This document shows, in pieces, positions 28,001 through 35,520 of a DNA stretch of 64,000 nt. Below the pieces are notes generated by a model. That model saw only the letters and a list, made by a program, of their open reading frames with translations. It was not told the DNA's origin and did no database searches. The DNA lies in contig NZ_CP026530.1 in assembly GCF_004006315.1 (NCBI RefSeq), positions 1,528,501 through 1,592,500 of the forward strand, read 5' to 3'. Both the position numbers and the translations under genes were made by a program. The stretch comes from Nautilia sp. PV-1. GTDB taxonomy: Bacteria > Campylobacterota > Campylobacteria > Campylobacterales > Nautiliaceae. Numbering within the stretch: the stretch's first letter is position 1; each line of letters starts with the position of its first letter.

Positions 28001-29433
28001 TTAAACAGATAAACCCTGAAGCGACTATCAGCGTTAAGCTCGTTTCAACTGCGGGAGTCGGAACAATTGCCGCCGGTGTTGCAAAAGCGTATGCGGATCA
28101 AATCGTAATCAGCGGTAGCGAAGGGGGAACCGGTGCGGCTCCTATCACGTCTATAAGACACGCGGGTAACCCGTGGGAGATCGGACTTATCGAAGCACAC
28201 AACGCATTAAAAGAAAACCACTTAAGAAAATACGTAGCCCTTGAAACAGACGGTGCGCTTAAAGTCGGAAGAGACGTTATGTTTGCGGCTCTTTTAGGTG
28301 CTGAATACTATGCGTTCGGTACAAGTTTACTAATGGCGGTTGACTGTATCTTCTGTAGAAGCTGTCAGACAAACAAATGTCCTGTGGGAATTACAACTCA
28401 GGATGAAGACTACAGAGCCAAATTCAAAGGTAACGTGGAAAAAGTTAAAAACTACATCATTGCACTTGCCGAAGACGTAAGAGAATGGCTGGCAAGAATC
28501 GGTTATACTTCACTTGACGAAGTAATCGGAAGAAACGATTTAATTACCGTTAAAGATATCGATTTAGCCAAAAAATTCGACTTTTCTATGATATTCAGAC
28601 AGGTTGAGGGAGTAAACACTAAACAGGTTGAAAACGAACCGTTTGACAAAAACGAATTTGAAAAAGAGATGCTCGAACTTGTAATGGATACAATCAAAAA
28701 TCCAAACCACAAATCAGTCGTAAAAGCCGAAATCTGCAACCTGAACAGAAGTTTCGGAGCAAGAATCAGCGGTGTTGTGGCTAAATATTACGGAGATGAA
28801 GGCCTGGCTGACGACAGCATCGTATTTAACCTCACAGGTACTGCAGGACAGAGTTTCGGGGTATTTTTAAGTAAAGGTATAACTCTTAGACTCCAGGGCG
28901 TTGCCAACGACTACGTAGGTAAAGGAATGGCCGGAGGAAAAATTATAATCACTCCTGCAAAAGGCGCAGGTGCCGGAAATACGTGCCTGTACGGTGCAAC
29001 TGCAGGTAAACTGTTCATTGCGGGACCTGTGGGTGAAAGATTTGCCGTAAGAAACTCAGGCGCTGTTGCAATCGTAGAAGGTACGGGTGACCATCCTTGT
29101 GAATACATGACAGGCGGTGAAGTTATAATCCTCGGTAAAACGGGTATAAACTTCGGTGCGGGTATGACAGGAGGGGTCGCGTTTGTTTACGACAAAGAGC
29201 ATGAATTCGTAGATAAAATCAATGCGGAACTCATCGAAATCAGAAGAATCGACATCGACGAAAACGAAAAACCTAAACTTTACCTCAAAAAAAGACTGAT
29301 TGAATACTATAACGCAACGGGAAGCGAAAAAGCGAAATACATTCTTGATAACTTCAGAAGCGAAGTTAGACACTTCTGGCTTGTAACTCCAAAAGACAAC
29401 CGCCCGCCTCTTGATCCAAACGACATGGATTAA
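25057..29433 (+). CDS. gltB: Glutamate synthase large subunit
   Basis: This enzyme transfers the amide nitrogen of glutamine to 2-oxoglutarate to give two glutamates. Its 1458 residues match the NADPH-type alpha subunit. Cys11 in DNCGFGVI is the expected N-terminal nucleophile of the class II glutamine amidotransferase domain, so a 10-residue propeptide would be removed. The central and FMN-binding synthase domains follow (for example SEGGTGAAPITSIRHAG). The 3Fe-4S ligands lie in CIFCRSCQTNKCPVG (about 1097-1111). The C-terminal GXG beta-helix domain shows repeated glycine motifs. No gltD small subunit follows; the next gene starts 9 bases downstream and is lutA-like. Confidence 0.97.
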   Translation: MSKMLEFKDNCGFGVIAHIKGKATHKMVNQALEALERMMHRGAIAADGKSGDGSGLLFSLPKEFFRKIAHTQGVDLPDTFGIGVIFLKNENQKTTIEEFCEKNDLKVALWREVPVNTEALGELALKTLPKIYHAFIVPNSIIAIKRFEELLYLTRKEIENFIEDKDFYIPTFSSKKIAYKGLLMPNHIKEFYPDLADKDFKISFALFHQRFSTNTLPEWRLAQPFRFIAHNGEINSIQANRINALIKSESIKSEVFSKEELERLLPIVRFDESDSSSLDRMVEFLIMNGMDFFKTIRALIPMPWQNAPYLDSELKAFYEYFSTRFEAWDGPAAVSITDGRYIGVVLDRNGLRPAKYVITKDDTILIASEYGVIDFPEEDIVQRGKLQSGQMIGVDTKFGVVLKNKDIDEYLKSSNPYTKWLNENMIYLQEYIENPYAIDEQIELSELIYKQRYAGISKEVINLVIKPMMEDGKEPTGSMGDDTPLACFSDYPFRSFNDFFRQKFAQVTNPPIDSLREKIVMSLNTGFGEIHNILDEAPEHAKRIKTTSPILTQTKLSVLKSFGDETSPRFESDYKNATYSTAFKSDLKKSLEELTDKIVEDVKNGVRIIFLDDSGIDKDHKTMPMAMVIGRLHKKLLDAKLRHLTSIVALTSEVTNPHDAAVMIAYGATAIYPYLLFKTVCKLCDEKGLNRDDALFNVHSALNKGILKIMSKMGISTIASYRNSALFDIIGLSNEVQEECFIGSKTLLPGLTYKDIEERLTIRHQKAFEEEKLLPGGIIKQRKGEEYHEITPQVTRAFLKAIKSGEKADYEEFKNLVENRRPTYIRDFLDIKSDREPISIDKVEPRENIIKRFIGAAMSIGALSPEAHEILAEAMNSLGARTNSGEGGEDKRRNGTIKQSKIRQVASGRFGVTPEYLVNAEEIQIKVAQGAKPGEGGQLPGFKVTTYIAKLRHTTPGKTLISPPPHHDIYSIEDLAQLIFDLKQINPEATISVKLVSTAGVGTIAAGVAKAYADQIVISGSEGGTGAAPITSIRHAGNPWEIGLIEAHNALKENHLRKYVALETDGALKVGRDVMFAALLGAEYYAFGTSLLMAVDCIFCRSCQTNKCPVGITTQDEDYRAKFKGNVEKVKNYIIALAEDVREWLARIGYTSLDEVIGRNDLITVKDIDLAKKFDFSMIFRQVEGVNTKQVENEPFDKNEFEKEMLELVMDTIKNPNHKSVVKAEICNLNRSFGARISGVVAKYYGDEGLADDSIVFNLTGTAGQSFGVFLSKGITLRLQGVANDYVGKGMAGGKIIITPAKGAGAGNTCLYGATAGKLFIAGPVGERFAVRNSGAVAIVEGTGDHPCEYMTGGEVIILGKTGINFGAGMTGGVAFVYDKEHEFVDKINAELIEIRRIDIDENEKPKLYLKKRLIEYYNATGSEKAKYILDNFRSEVRHFWLVTPKDNRPPLDPNDMD

Positions 29434-29442
29434 AGGAAGGCT

Positions 29443-30150
29443 ATGAAAATAGCCCTCCATGTCCCGTGTTACATAAATGAACTCTTCCCGCATGTGGCAA
29501 AAAACACCACGCTTCTTTTAAGAAATCTCGGCTACAATGTAACCATTCCCAAAAACCAGACTTGCTGCGGACAGCCTTTTATAAACAGCGGGTTTGAAAC
29601 CACACTTCCCAATATATACGACGAAATATTCGGAGAGTTTGAGTGTATCGTTTCACCTTCAAGCAGCTGTGTAAGCACCATAAAGTCCCAAAAAATCGAA
29701 ATTAGTGATAAAACATATGAACTTACCGACTTTTTATATTCCAAAGGACATCTATACCTTGCAAAAAACCGTAAATCTGTAATACTTCATAACTCATGCC
29801 ACTCAATGAGGCACCTGGATGTGGCGACTCCGAGCGAACTTAACATACCTTACAAAAACAAAGTAAAAGAAGTGCTCGGATGTGAAGTTTTGGAAGCCGC
29901 GAGGGATGAATGCTGCGGATTCGGAGGCGTTTACAGCGTAAAAGAAGGAGAAATGAGCTATATTATCGGGAAAGAAAAACTAAACGACCTCCTTAGCAGC
30001 TGGAAATACGACTTTACACCTGTAATAACTGGGGTGGATATGAGCTGTCTTATGCACTTAAAAGGCATAGCCGAAAAAGAGGGAATTAATGCCGAGTTTA
30101 AACACATAAGCGAGATTCTTCTGGAAAGCGTAGAAAACAGTGAAAAGTGA
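29443..30150 (+). CDS. lutA: LutA/YkgE-like iron-sulfur oxidoreductase subunit
   Basis: This 235-residue subunit of the LutABC-type L-lactate oxidation complex has two CCG domains, which bind a heterodisulfide-reductase-type Fe-S cluster. CCG motifs are at about 41-43 (TCCGQPF) and 157-159 (ECCGFGG), with the partner Cys in HVPCY and HNSCHSM. Start and spacing (9 bases after gltB, ribosome binding site AAGGAAGG) suggest co-transcription with gltB. The last codons (NSEK, stop) lie in a GTGAAAA-type heptamer repeat. The substrate is inferred from the lutABC arrangement; related complexes also act on other 2-hydroxy acids. Confidence 0.87.
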   Translation: MKIALHVPCYINELFPHVAKNTTLLLRNLGYNVTIPKNQTCCGQPFINSGFETTLPNIYDEIFGEFECIVSPSSSCVSTIKSQKIEISDKTYELTDFLYSKGHLYLAKNRKSVILHNSCHSMRHLDVATPSELNIPYKNKVKEVLGCEVLEAARDECCGFGGVYSVKEGEMSYIIGKEKLNDLLSSWKYDFTPVITGVDMSCLMHLKGIAEKEGINAEFKHISEILLESVENSEK

Positions 30151-30173
30151 AAAATGAAAAATGAAAAGTGAAA
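30139..30173 (+). repeat. Heptamer tandem repeat (GTGAAAA/ATGAAAA type)
   Basis: Five or so 7-base units alternate between GTGAAAA and ATGAAAA. They cover the last codons and stop of lutA and the gap to lutB. The sequence differs from the GAGAATG arrays but has the same period and purine bias. Confidence 0.7.
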
Positions 30174-30207
30174 TTATCCACTTTAGAAAACTAATTAAAG
30201 GTAGACA

Positions 30208-31509
30208 GTGAAACATTACGAATTAGCCGTAAAGTTTTATAAACAAAAGGGTCCCCGCCACGATAAAAGCCTCTGGGCTATAAGACAAAAAAGAGACAAA
30301 GCAATAAAAGAAGTCAAAGAGTGGGAAGAGCTTAGAAACAAAGCCTCCGAAATTAAAGATTATGTAATTGAAAACCTGCACTCTCTTGTGGATGAGTTTA
30401 TAAAAAACGCAAAAAACGCAGGAATTGAGGTTATTTTTGCCAAAGACGCGAAAGAACACAATGAAACGGTACTGAAATACTTAAAAGAAATAAACGCAAA
30501 AAAAGCGGTCAAATCAAAATCGATGCTTACAGAAGAGTGCGGACTTAATGTTTATCTGCATGATAACGGGATTGAAGTAATAGACACCGACCTTGGCGAA
30601 AGAATTGTACAGCTAAGGGGTGAAAAACCGTCTCACATCGTCCTGCCCGCAATCCACACCACAAAAGAGGACGTTGCCGAAATTTTAAACGAAACAAACA
30701 CGGACCCGACATATCTTACACATAAAATGAGAGCGCTTTTACGAAAAGAGTTCCTATCAGCCGATGCGGGACTGAGCGGCGCGAATTTCCTTGTGGCGGA
30801 CAAAGGCTGGGCGGTGGTGTGCACCAATGAAGGAAACGCGGACCTCGGAGCCGTTTTACCTCCACTACATATAATCAGCGTAGGAATTGAGAAAATTGTT
30901 CCCAATATGAAAGATTTGGGAGTGTTTTTAAGAATGCTTGCCAGAAACGCCACGGGGCAGAAAATCACAACATATACATCCATTTTCGGTAAAAAAGATA
31001 ACGGCAAAAGAGTAATAATTTTAGTCGATAACGGAAGGTTTGAGAGGCTCGAAAGCGAATTTAAAGAAACCCTCAAATGTATAAAATGCTCGGCGTGTCT
31101 TACCACATGCCCGGTATTCAGAAGAAGTGGCGGACACTCATACAGATACGTAATCCCCGGACCTATCGGAAGCCTGCTTGCACCATTAACAGATAAAGAT
31201 GAATATTCCGACCTGCCGTTTGCATGTACTCTTTGCGGAAGCTGTGAGACGGTGTGTCCTGTGAAAATTCCTTTTACAAAACAGCTTGTAAATATGAGAC
31301 ACTATGTTAAAAAAATTGAGAATGGAGAATGGAAAATGGAGAATTTTGGTGTAAGATTGGCTGAAAAAGCGATGCATTCACCTAAAATGTTTAAACTTTT
31401 TAGCACCATCTTACGTCTTACTCCAAAGCCTCTGCTTGAGAGCATGGCAAAAGAATGGAGCAGATACAAGGCTCTTCCGGCTATTCCGAAAGAGAGATTT
31501 ATAAAATAG
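30208..31509 (+). CDS. lutB: LutB/YkgF-like iron-sulfur subunit with LUD domain
   Basis: This is the second subunit of the lactate-oxidation type complex, 433 residues. The N-terminal LUD domain (about 60-280) includes KSKSMLTEECGLN and the NEGNADLG segment. Two 4Fe-4S motifs follow: CIKCSACLTTCP at about 291 and CTLCGSCETVCP at about 340. The 70-residue C-terminal helical part contains an in-frame heptamer repeat (31314-31345) that encodes IENGEWKMENF at about 369-380. This stretch looks like an insertion, since the sequence on either side (RHYVKK, then GVRLAEKAM) reads as continuous helix. It is slightly shorter than the usual ~470 residues. The start is GTG or the in-frame ATG region near 30208; ribosome binding site AAAGGTAG. 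Confidence 0.88.
   Translation: MKHYELAVKFYKQKGPRHDKSLWAIRQKRDKAIKEVKEWEELRNKASEIKDYVIENLHSLVDEFIKNAKNAGIEVIFAKDAKEHNETVLKYLKEINAKKAVKSKSMLTEECGLNVYLHDNGIEVIDTDLGERIVQLRGEKPSHIVLPAIHTTKEDVAEILNETNTDPTYLTHKMRALLRKEFLSADAGLSGANFLVADKGWAVVCTNEGNADLGAVLPPLHIISVGIEKIVPNMKDLGVFLRMLARNATGQKITTYTSIFGKKDNGKRVIILVDNGRFERLESEFKETLKCIKCSACLTTCPVFRRSGGHSYRYVIPGPIGSLLAPLTDKDEYSDLPFACTLCGSCETVCPVKIPFTKQLVNMRHYVKKIENGEWKMENFGVRLAEKAMHSPKMFKLFSTILRLTPKPLLESMAKEWSRYKALPAIPKERFIK
31314..31345 (+). repeat. GAGAATG heptamer array inside lutB coding sequence
   Basis: Units GAGAATG, GAGAATG, GAAAATG and GAGAATT follow in direct order and are translated in frame within lutB. It is the same family as 1845-1881 and 31511-31540, which border other genes. 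Confidence 0.8.
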
Positions 31510-31510
31510 T

Positions 31511-31540
31511 GGAGAATTGAGAATGAAGAATGGAGAATTA
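31511..31540 (+). repeat. GAGAATG heptamer array at the lutC start
   Basis: Units GAGAATT, GAGAATG, AAGAATG and GAGAATT begin 2 bases after the lutB stop. They supply both the Shine-Dalgarno-like GGAG and the candidate TTG (31517) and ATG (31523) start codons of the lutC-like gene. Confidence 0.8.
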
Positions 31541-31864
31541 ACTAATGAATTTATAAAAAACCTGAAATTAGCCGGAGGGGAAATTCTGGACGAAATACCT
31601 GAAGGGTGGTATGTAACCGAAGCAAAGTTCGGTATTGCTGAAAACGGAGCTGTTTGGGTGGAAAATTATGAAAAAGACTTATTTTTAAGTGAAAAAGTAG
31701 CCGTTAAAATGCCAAAAAAAGTAGTTCCTACAATGCATGAAGCGGTTGAGATGATTGAAAACCCGGGAGTTTTCATCTCAGGGCCTTCCAAAACGGCTGA
31801 TGTTGAAAGTTTCCTGGTATTCGGTGCTCACGGTCCGATGAAATTCGGCATCTGTTTTATATAA
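31523..31864 (+). CDS. lutC: LutC/YkgG-like protein, short LUD domain
   Basis: This is the third gene of the lutABC-like set. Its 113 residues (115 if TTG at 31517 is used) cover only the C-terminal part of a LUD domain; the family is usually around 200 residues or more. The diagnostic end is present: SGPSKTADVESFLVFGAHGP followed by a short hydrophobic strand. The missing N-terminal part is not encoded upstream, because lutB ends 13 bases earlier. The start lies in a heptamer repeat, so the 5' part may have been lost at the repeat. It could be a functional short form or a remnant. Its 3' end overlaps the converging HD-GYP gene by 8 bases. Confidence 0.75.
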   Translation: MKNGELTNEFIKNLKLAGGEILDEIPEGWYVTEAKFGIAENGAVWVENYEKDLFLSEKVAVKMPKKVVPTMHEAVEMIENPGVFISGPSKTADVESFLVFGAHGPMKFGICFI

Positions 31865-32909
31865 CGTAATTTATCAGTTTTTCAAAATTATAATCAAGTT
31901 CTTTTTCTTTAAATATAACGTTTAAATCAATTTCCGCATGATCTATTTTCAAATCTAAAAAAGGCTCCATTTTCTTTAAAAACGTTTTACTGTCACCGAA
32001 ACCTAAAAAAACAAACCTGGCCACACTTTCTTTAAACACGTATATATTATTTTCATTTAACGGATCATTTACTGTGTGGTCTTTAAATTCTTTTTTTATT
32101 TTTATAGAAATAGTTTTTATAACGTTTTCTACATTTTCTATACCGTGTTTTTTGTGCAATAGCTGATAATTTTTTATATTAAGCTCAACCATCGTTATTT
32201 TTAAACTGTTCTCAATAGCTCTTCTCAAAATAAGCATTAATGCATTTCTGTTCAACAATCCGGTAAACGTATCCTCAAAAAATATTTTATACCTTAAATT
32301 TTCAAGAAATTTTTCTTCTTTTTCTTCTATATGGAACAGTTTATCGTTAATTATTCTAAACTTATCTATAAAACTTAAAAATTTTTCAAAAAGCCTAGGG
32401 TCGAATTTATATTTCATATGTTCAAGAATTTTGATTGCTTCATCAAAATCAAACGCCTCACGGTAAATCCTGTCTGTCGTTAAAGCGTCAAAAACATCTG
32501 CAAGCGTTAAAACCCTGCTTAAAAAAGGTATATTTTCACCTTTTAGCCTGTCAGGATAACCGCTTCCGTCATAATTTTCATGATGATGCTTTACAATATC
32601 GCTGAGATAAGAAAATTCATACATTCTATCTACAAGATTGGCGCTTAATATAGGATGATATTTAATAATATTATATTCTTCGGGATTTAAAATCGAAGGT
32701 TTAAGCAAAACGGAATCCGGAATGGCAATTTTCCCTATATCATGAAGAAGCCCGGCATAATAAACATCTTCTACCTGTTTATTTGCAAAATCTAAATATT
32801 TTAAAAATTCACTGGCGTAAATGGCAACTCTTTCACTGTGCCCTTTGGTATAAGGATCCCTTAATTCTATAGAATAAATCAACGGTTTTATTTTTTCTAT
32901 TTTTTCCAA
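31857..32909 (-). CDS. HD-GYP phosphodiesterase with degenerate GGDEF-like C-terminus
   Basis: Predicted cyclic-di-GMP phosphodiesterase, 350 residues, cytoplasmic (no membrane segment). The HD-GYP domain occupies about 1-180. It shows the first His in GHSERV, the metal-binding HDIGK, the pair in VKHHHENYDGSGYP that contains the GYP element, and LADVFDALTTDRIYR. After a coiled linker, residues ~215-350 have the start of a GGDEF fold (DTFTGLLNRNAL), but the signature position reads ARFVFLGFG, so no cyclase activity is expected. The start is probably TTG with a GGGGG-type ribosome binding site. It is transcribed towards lutC and divergently from nfu. Confidence 0.85.
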   Translation of the reverse strand: MEKIEKIKPLIYSIELRDPYTKGHSERVAIYASEFLKYLDFANKQVEDVYYAGLLHDIGKIAIPDSVLLKPSILNPEEYNIIKYHPILSANLVDRMYEFSYLSDIVKHHHENYDGSGYPDRLKGENIPFLSRVLTLADVFDALTTDRIYREAFDFDEAIKILEHMKYKFDPRLFEKFLSFIDKFRIINDKLFHIEEKEEKFLENLRYKIFFEDTFTGLLNRNALMLILRRAIENSLKITMVELNIKNYQLLHKKHGIENVENVIKTISIKIKKEFKDHTVNDPLNENNIYVFKESVARFVFLGFGDSKTFLKKMEPFLDLKIDHAEIDLNVIFKEKELDYNFEKLINYVI

Positions 32910-32928
32910 TTTGCCCCCGCTTTCTTGA

Positions 32929-32934
32929 TATAAT
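32929..32934 (+). promoter_or_regulatory. Candidate -10 box for the nfu gene
   Basis: TATAAT, 39 bases upstream of the nfu ATG, in the short divergent gap shared with the HD-GYP gene. The ribosome binding site AAGGA is at 32964-32968. Confidence 0.45.
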
Positions 32935-32973
32935 TTTTAAATTACGATATATTTTAACAAAAAAAGGAAATTA

Positions 32974-33240
32974 ATGAAATTCGAAGAAATGAGCCTTAAA
33001 GACAAAATTGAAGCTATAGAAAAAGTAATACAAAAAGATATCCTTCCTATGCTTGCGTTTGACGGAGGTATGGCTGAAGTTTTGGATGTAAGAGAAAGCA
33101 ACGGTGAAACTCACGTATTTATCAGATATGGAGGAGCATGCGCGGCATGCAGCAGTGCGGGAGGAGCGACTCTTTTTGCAATTGAAGAGACATTAAGAAG
33201 AAATTTGGATACGGATAAAATCAGGGTATTCCCGATTTAA
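32974..33240 (+). CDS. NifU C-terminal-type Fe-S scaffold (Nfu)
   Basis: This 88-residue protein corresponds to the Nfu domain alone. It binds and hands over a [4Fe-4S] cluster through the CxxC pair Cys56 and Cys59 (GGACAACSSAGG), preceded by the typical MLAFDGGMAEVLDV strand. It acts in the cytoplasm in cluster delivery to apo-proteins, and several clients (gltB, acnB, lutAB) are encoded nearby. Start ATG with a strong ribosome binding site; 10 bases separate it from the next gene. Confidence 0.9.
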   Translation: MKFEEMSLKDKIEAIEKVIQKDILPMLAFDGGMAEVLDVRESNGETHVFIRYGGACAACSSAGGATLFAIEETLRRNLDTDKIRVFPI

Positions 33241-33250
33241 GGAAACAGTT

Positions 33251-33706
33251 ATGAAAAAAAGCGTACTTTTATTTTATATCGTTTCTATAATAGGATTTTT
33301 CTTCCCTTATGTTTTAAAATTTTTAATCGCCTCTCCGAATGAAAGCGTTAAAATATTTGCAATATACACGCTAGGAAAATTTAATTTAATCTATTTTGCG
33401 GTAGTGGTTGTTTTTTTCTTTATCGGACTGAACAAAAAATTCCAGTTTATACGTATAGCTCAAATAATATTCGTAACCGCTTATATTGCTTATGTACTTG
33501 CAGATTATTTTATATTGGCAAAAATTAATGTTCAAAATTATATAAAAGAACATCACTTAAATGCCCGGCTGGTTAAAATTACGGATTTAAAAAAATATCC
33601 TAATTTCAAAATTTACTACAAAAAAGCAAACTGGGCGGCAGTCAAAATCCTTCCGGAAACTAAAAAAGAACTTCCTTTTAACTACAGAAAGGACAGAGGT
33701 CTGTGA
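33251..33706 (+). CDS. Hypothetical inner-membrane protein, three TM segments
   Basis: I do not recognise this 151-residue protein. Hydrophobic segments at about 4-26, 44-62 and 73-93 suggest three membrane helices. A soluble, basic C-terminal tail of about 55 residues (NVQNYIKEHHLNARLVK and on) follows. Its stop overlaps the start of the downstream flavoprotein (GTGA), so the two are translationally coupled and may be functionally linked. Confidence 0.7.
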   Translation: MKKSVLLFYIVSIIGFFFPYVLKFLIASPNESVKIFAIYTLGKFNLIYFAVVVVFFFIGLNKKFQFIRIAQIIFVTAYIAYVLADYFILAKINVQNYIKEHHLNARLVKITDLKKYPNFKIYYKKANWAAVKILPETKKELPFNYRKDRGL

Positions 33707-34677
33707 AAATAGTGATAATAGGAGGCGGACCTGCAGGCTCTACAGCCGCAAGGGCTCTGGCTCCATATCATGACGTCACAATTGTACAAAACAGACCGGA
33801 CTTCGACAAACCGTGCGGCGGAGGCGTAAAAACAAAAATATTTGATGAATTTAGCATTCCGAAAAGTTTAATTAAACATTCCTTAGACCATGTATATATG
33901 ATTTACAAAAACGATAAAATAAAAATAGATTTAAACGGAGAAAATCTGTCGATTGTCAAAAGAGCGGAATTTGACGAAAAATTAAGAAACCTGGCAGTTC
34001 AAGCCGGAGCAAAAATACTATACGGAAGATTTAAAACTTTTCAAAATAAAAAAGCGGTAATAAAAACCCGAGAAAAAGATATTCTCTTGGAATATGACAT
34101 TTTGATTGCCGCAGACGGAGTAAATTCAACAGTCAGAAAAGCTGTAAATATTTCTCAAATCCCGTCAACAATAACACATTATGCAAGAACAGACGGTTAC
34201 AAAGTAAAAACATGCGAATTTTTTTTTGATTTTAATATAGGCGGAGAATACTACGCCTGGGCATTCCCTCACGAAAATTTAACCCATCTCGGAACAGTCA
34301 GCAGAAAAAATTTCGAAAACTTATGCCATTATCTTAATCTGTCGCTAAAACCCAAAGGTTATAAAATACCTACCTGGGAAAGAGACATAATAATACAAAA
34401 AGAAAATATATATTTTGTCGGTGATGCGGCCGGACAGGTTATGCCTCTTAGTTTTGAAGGTATCTATTACGCTATAAAATCCGCCGATCTTTTGGCTAAT
34501 TGTATTTTAGAAAACAAAAACTATCCGAATGAATGGAATAAAAGATTTTTTAAAGAATTTTCCCTTATGAAAAAACTCGAAGCTCTAAATAAAACGTTTA
34601 TAAGAGGTTTTGTCGTTAAAGCTCACAAACTGAAGCTAATACAAAATTTCAGCGTTAAAATGTGGCTTGGAGAATAA
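33703..34677 (+). CDS. Geranylgeranyl reductase-family FAD oxidoreductase
   Basis: This 324-residue flavoprotein of the GGR/digeranylgeranylglycerophospholipid-reductase-like family probably saturates isoprenoid chains such as quinone side chains; the exact substrate is not readable. Visible are the FAD motif IIGGGPAGSTAARAL (about 4-18), the family loop PCGGGVKTK (about 43-51), and the second FAD motif VGDAAGQVMPLSFEGIYYA (about 240-258). The start is GTG, overlapping the stop of the membrane-protein gene. The cysteine synthase follows after 24 bases. Confidence 0.82.
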   Translation: MKIVIIGGGPAGSTAARALAPYHDVTIVQNRPDFDKPCGGGVKTKIFDEFSIPKSLIKHSLDHVYMIYKNDKIKIDLNGENLSIVKRAEFDEKLRNLAVQAGAKILYGRFKTFQNKKAVIKTREKDILLEYDILIAADGVNSTVRKAVNISQIPSTITHYARTDGYKVKTCEFFFDFNIGGEYYAWAFPHENLTHLGTVSRKNFENLCHYLNLSLKPKGYKIPTWERDIIIQKENIYFVGDAAGQVMPLSFEGIYYAIKSADLLANCILENKNYPNEWNKRFFKEFSLMKKLEALNKTFIRGFVVKAHKLKLIQNFSVKMWLGE

Positions 34678-34701
34678 AGCTTTCTAATTAAAGGAGTTCA
34701 A

Positions 34702-35520
34702 ATGTTTAATACACCGGTGTTTCAATTAGATAATATTTCCGTTAAGCTAGAATATAAAAATCCGGCCGGAAGCATAAAAGACAGACCGGCACTGTTTATG
34801 CTTGAAGACGCTTTCAAAAAAGGCTACAGAGAAATAGTCGAAGTAACAAGCGGAAATACAGGTATAGCCCTTGCTTTTTATGCTCAAAAATTCGGTATTA
34901 AAGCCACTATATTTATGCCTGAGAGCTTTTCTGTCGAAAGACAAAAGCTTTTAAAACTTTACGGTGCCAATCTTATACTTACAAAAGGCACGATTTCAGA
35001 TTCTTTAAACGAAGCGCTTAATTATGCAAAAGAAAAAAACGCTTTTTATACAGACCAGTTTTCAAATCCCTTAAATGCGAAATCACAGGAAATTACAGCC
35101 TTTGAAATACTGAACCAGGTTAAAAATATAGACTGTTTCGTAGCGGGAGTCGGAAGCGGAGGTACAATTACAGGAATCGGAAAAATTTTAAAACCTCTGG
35201 GAGTAAAAATAATAGCGGTTGAGAGTATAAATTCACCTGTGATTTACAATAAGCTGAAAAACAAACATCTTCCTGTAAAAACACATAAAATCCAGGGAAT
35301 AGGAGCCGGATTTATTACTAAAATAACAGACTTGGATTTAATAGACGATGTCATTTTAATACATGACGACGAAGCGGTTGAATTCACAAAACAGCTTCCA
35401 AAACTTGGCATTACCGGAGGAATTTCGACAGCCGCCAATATACTTGCGGCAAAAACGCTTAGCGGAAATGTTGTTACGATTGCGCCTGACGGTATTGAAA
35501 AATATATCAGTATCCTATAA
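34702..35520 (+). CDS. cysM: Cysteine synthase (PLP-dependent, CysK/CysM family)
   Basis: This enzyme makes L-cysteine from O-acetylserine (or a related serine ester) and sulfide or thiosulfate. The PLP Lys is Lys26 in GSIKDRP, the substrate loop is SGNTG at 50-54, and the phosphate-binding GSGGT lies near 150. At 272 residues it is shorter than the usual ~300, mainly at the N-terminus, but no catalytic element is missing. ATG with ribosome binding site AAAGGAG. The CysM rather than CysK label is a judgement from the short length and is uncertain. The 3' end overlaps the converging mltC gene by 14 bases. Confidence 0.85.
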   Translation: MFNTPVFQLDNISVKLEYKNPAGSIKDRPALFMLEDAFKKGYREIVEVTSGNTGIALAFYAQKFGIKATIFMPESFSVERQKLLKLYGANLILTKGTISDSLNEALNYAKEKNAFYTDQFSNPLNAKSQEITAFEILNQVKNIDCFVAGVGSGGTITGIGKILKPLGVKIIAVESINSPVIYNKLKNKHLPVKTHKIQGIGAGFITKITDLDLIDDVILIHDDEAVEFTKQLPKLGITGGISTAANILAAKTLSGNVVTIAPDGIEKYISIL

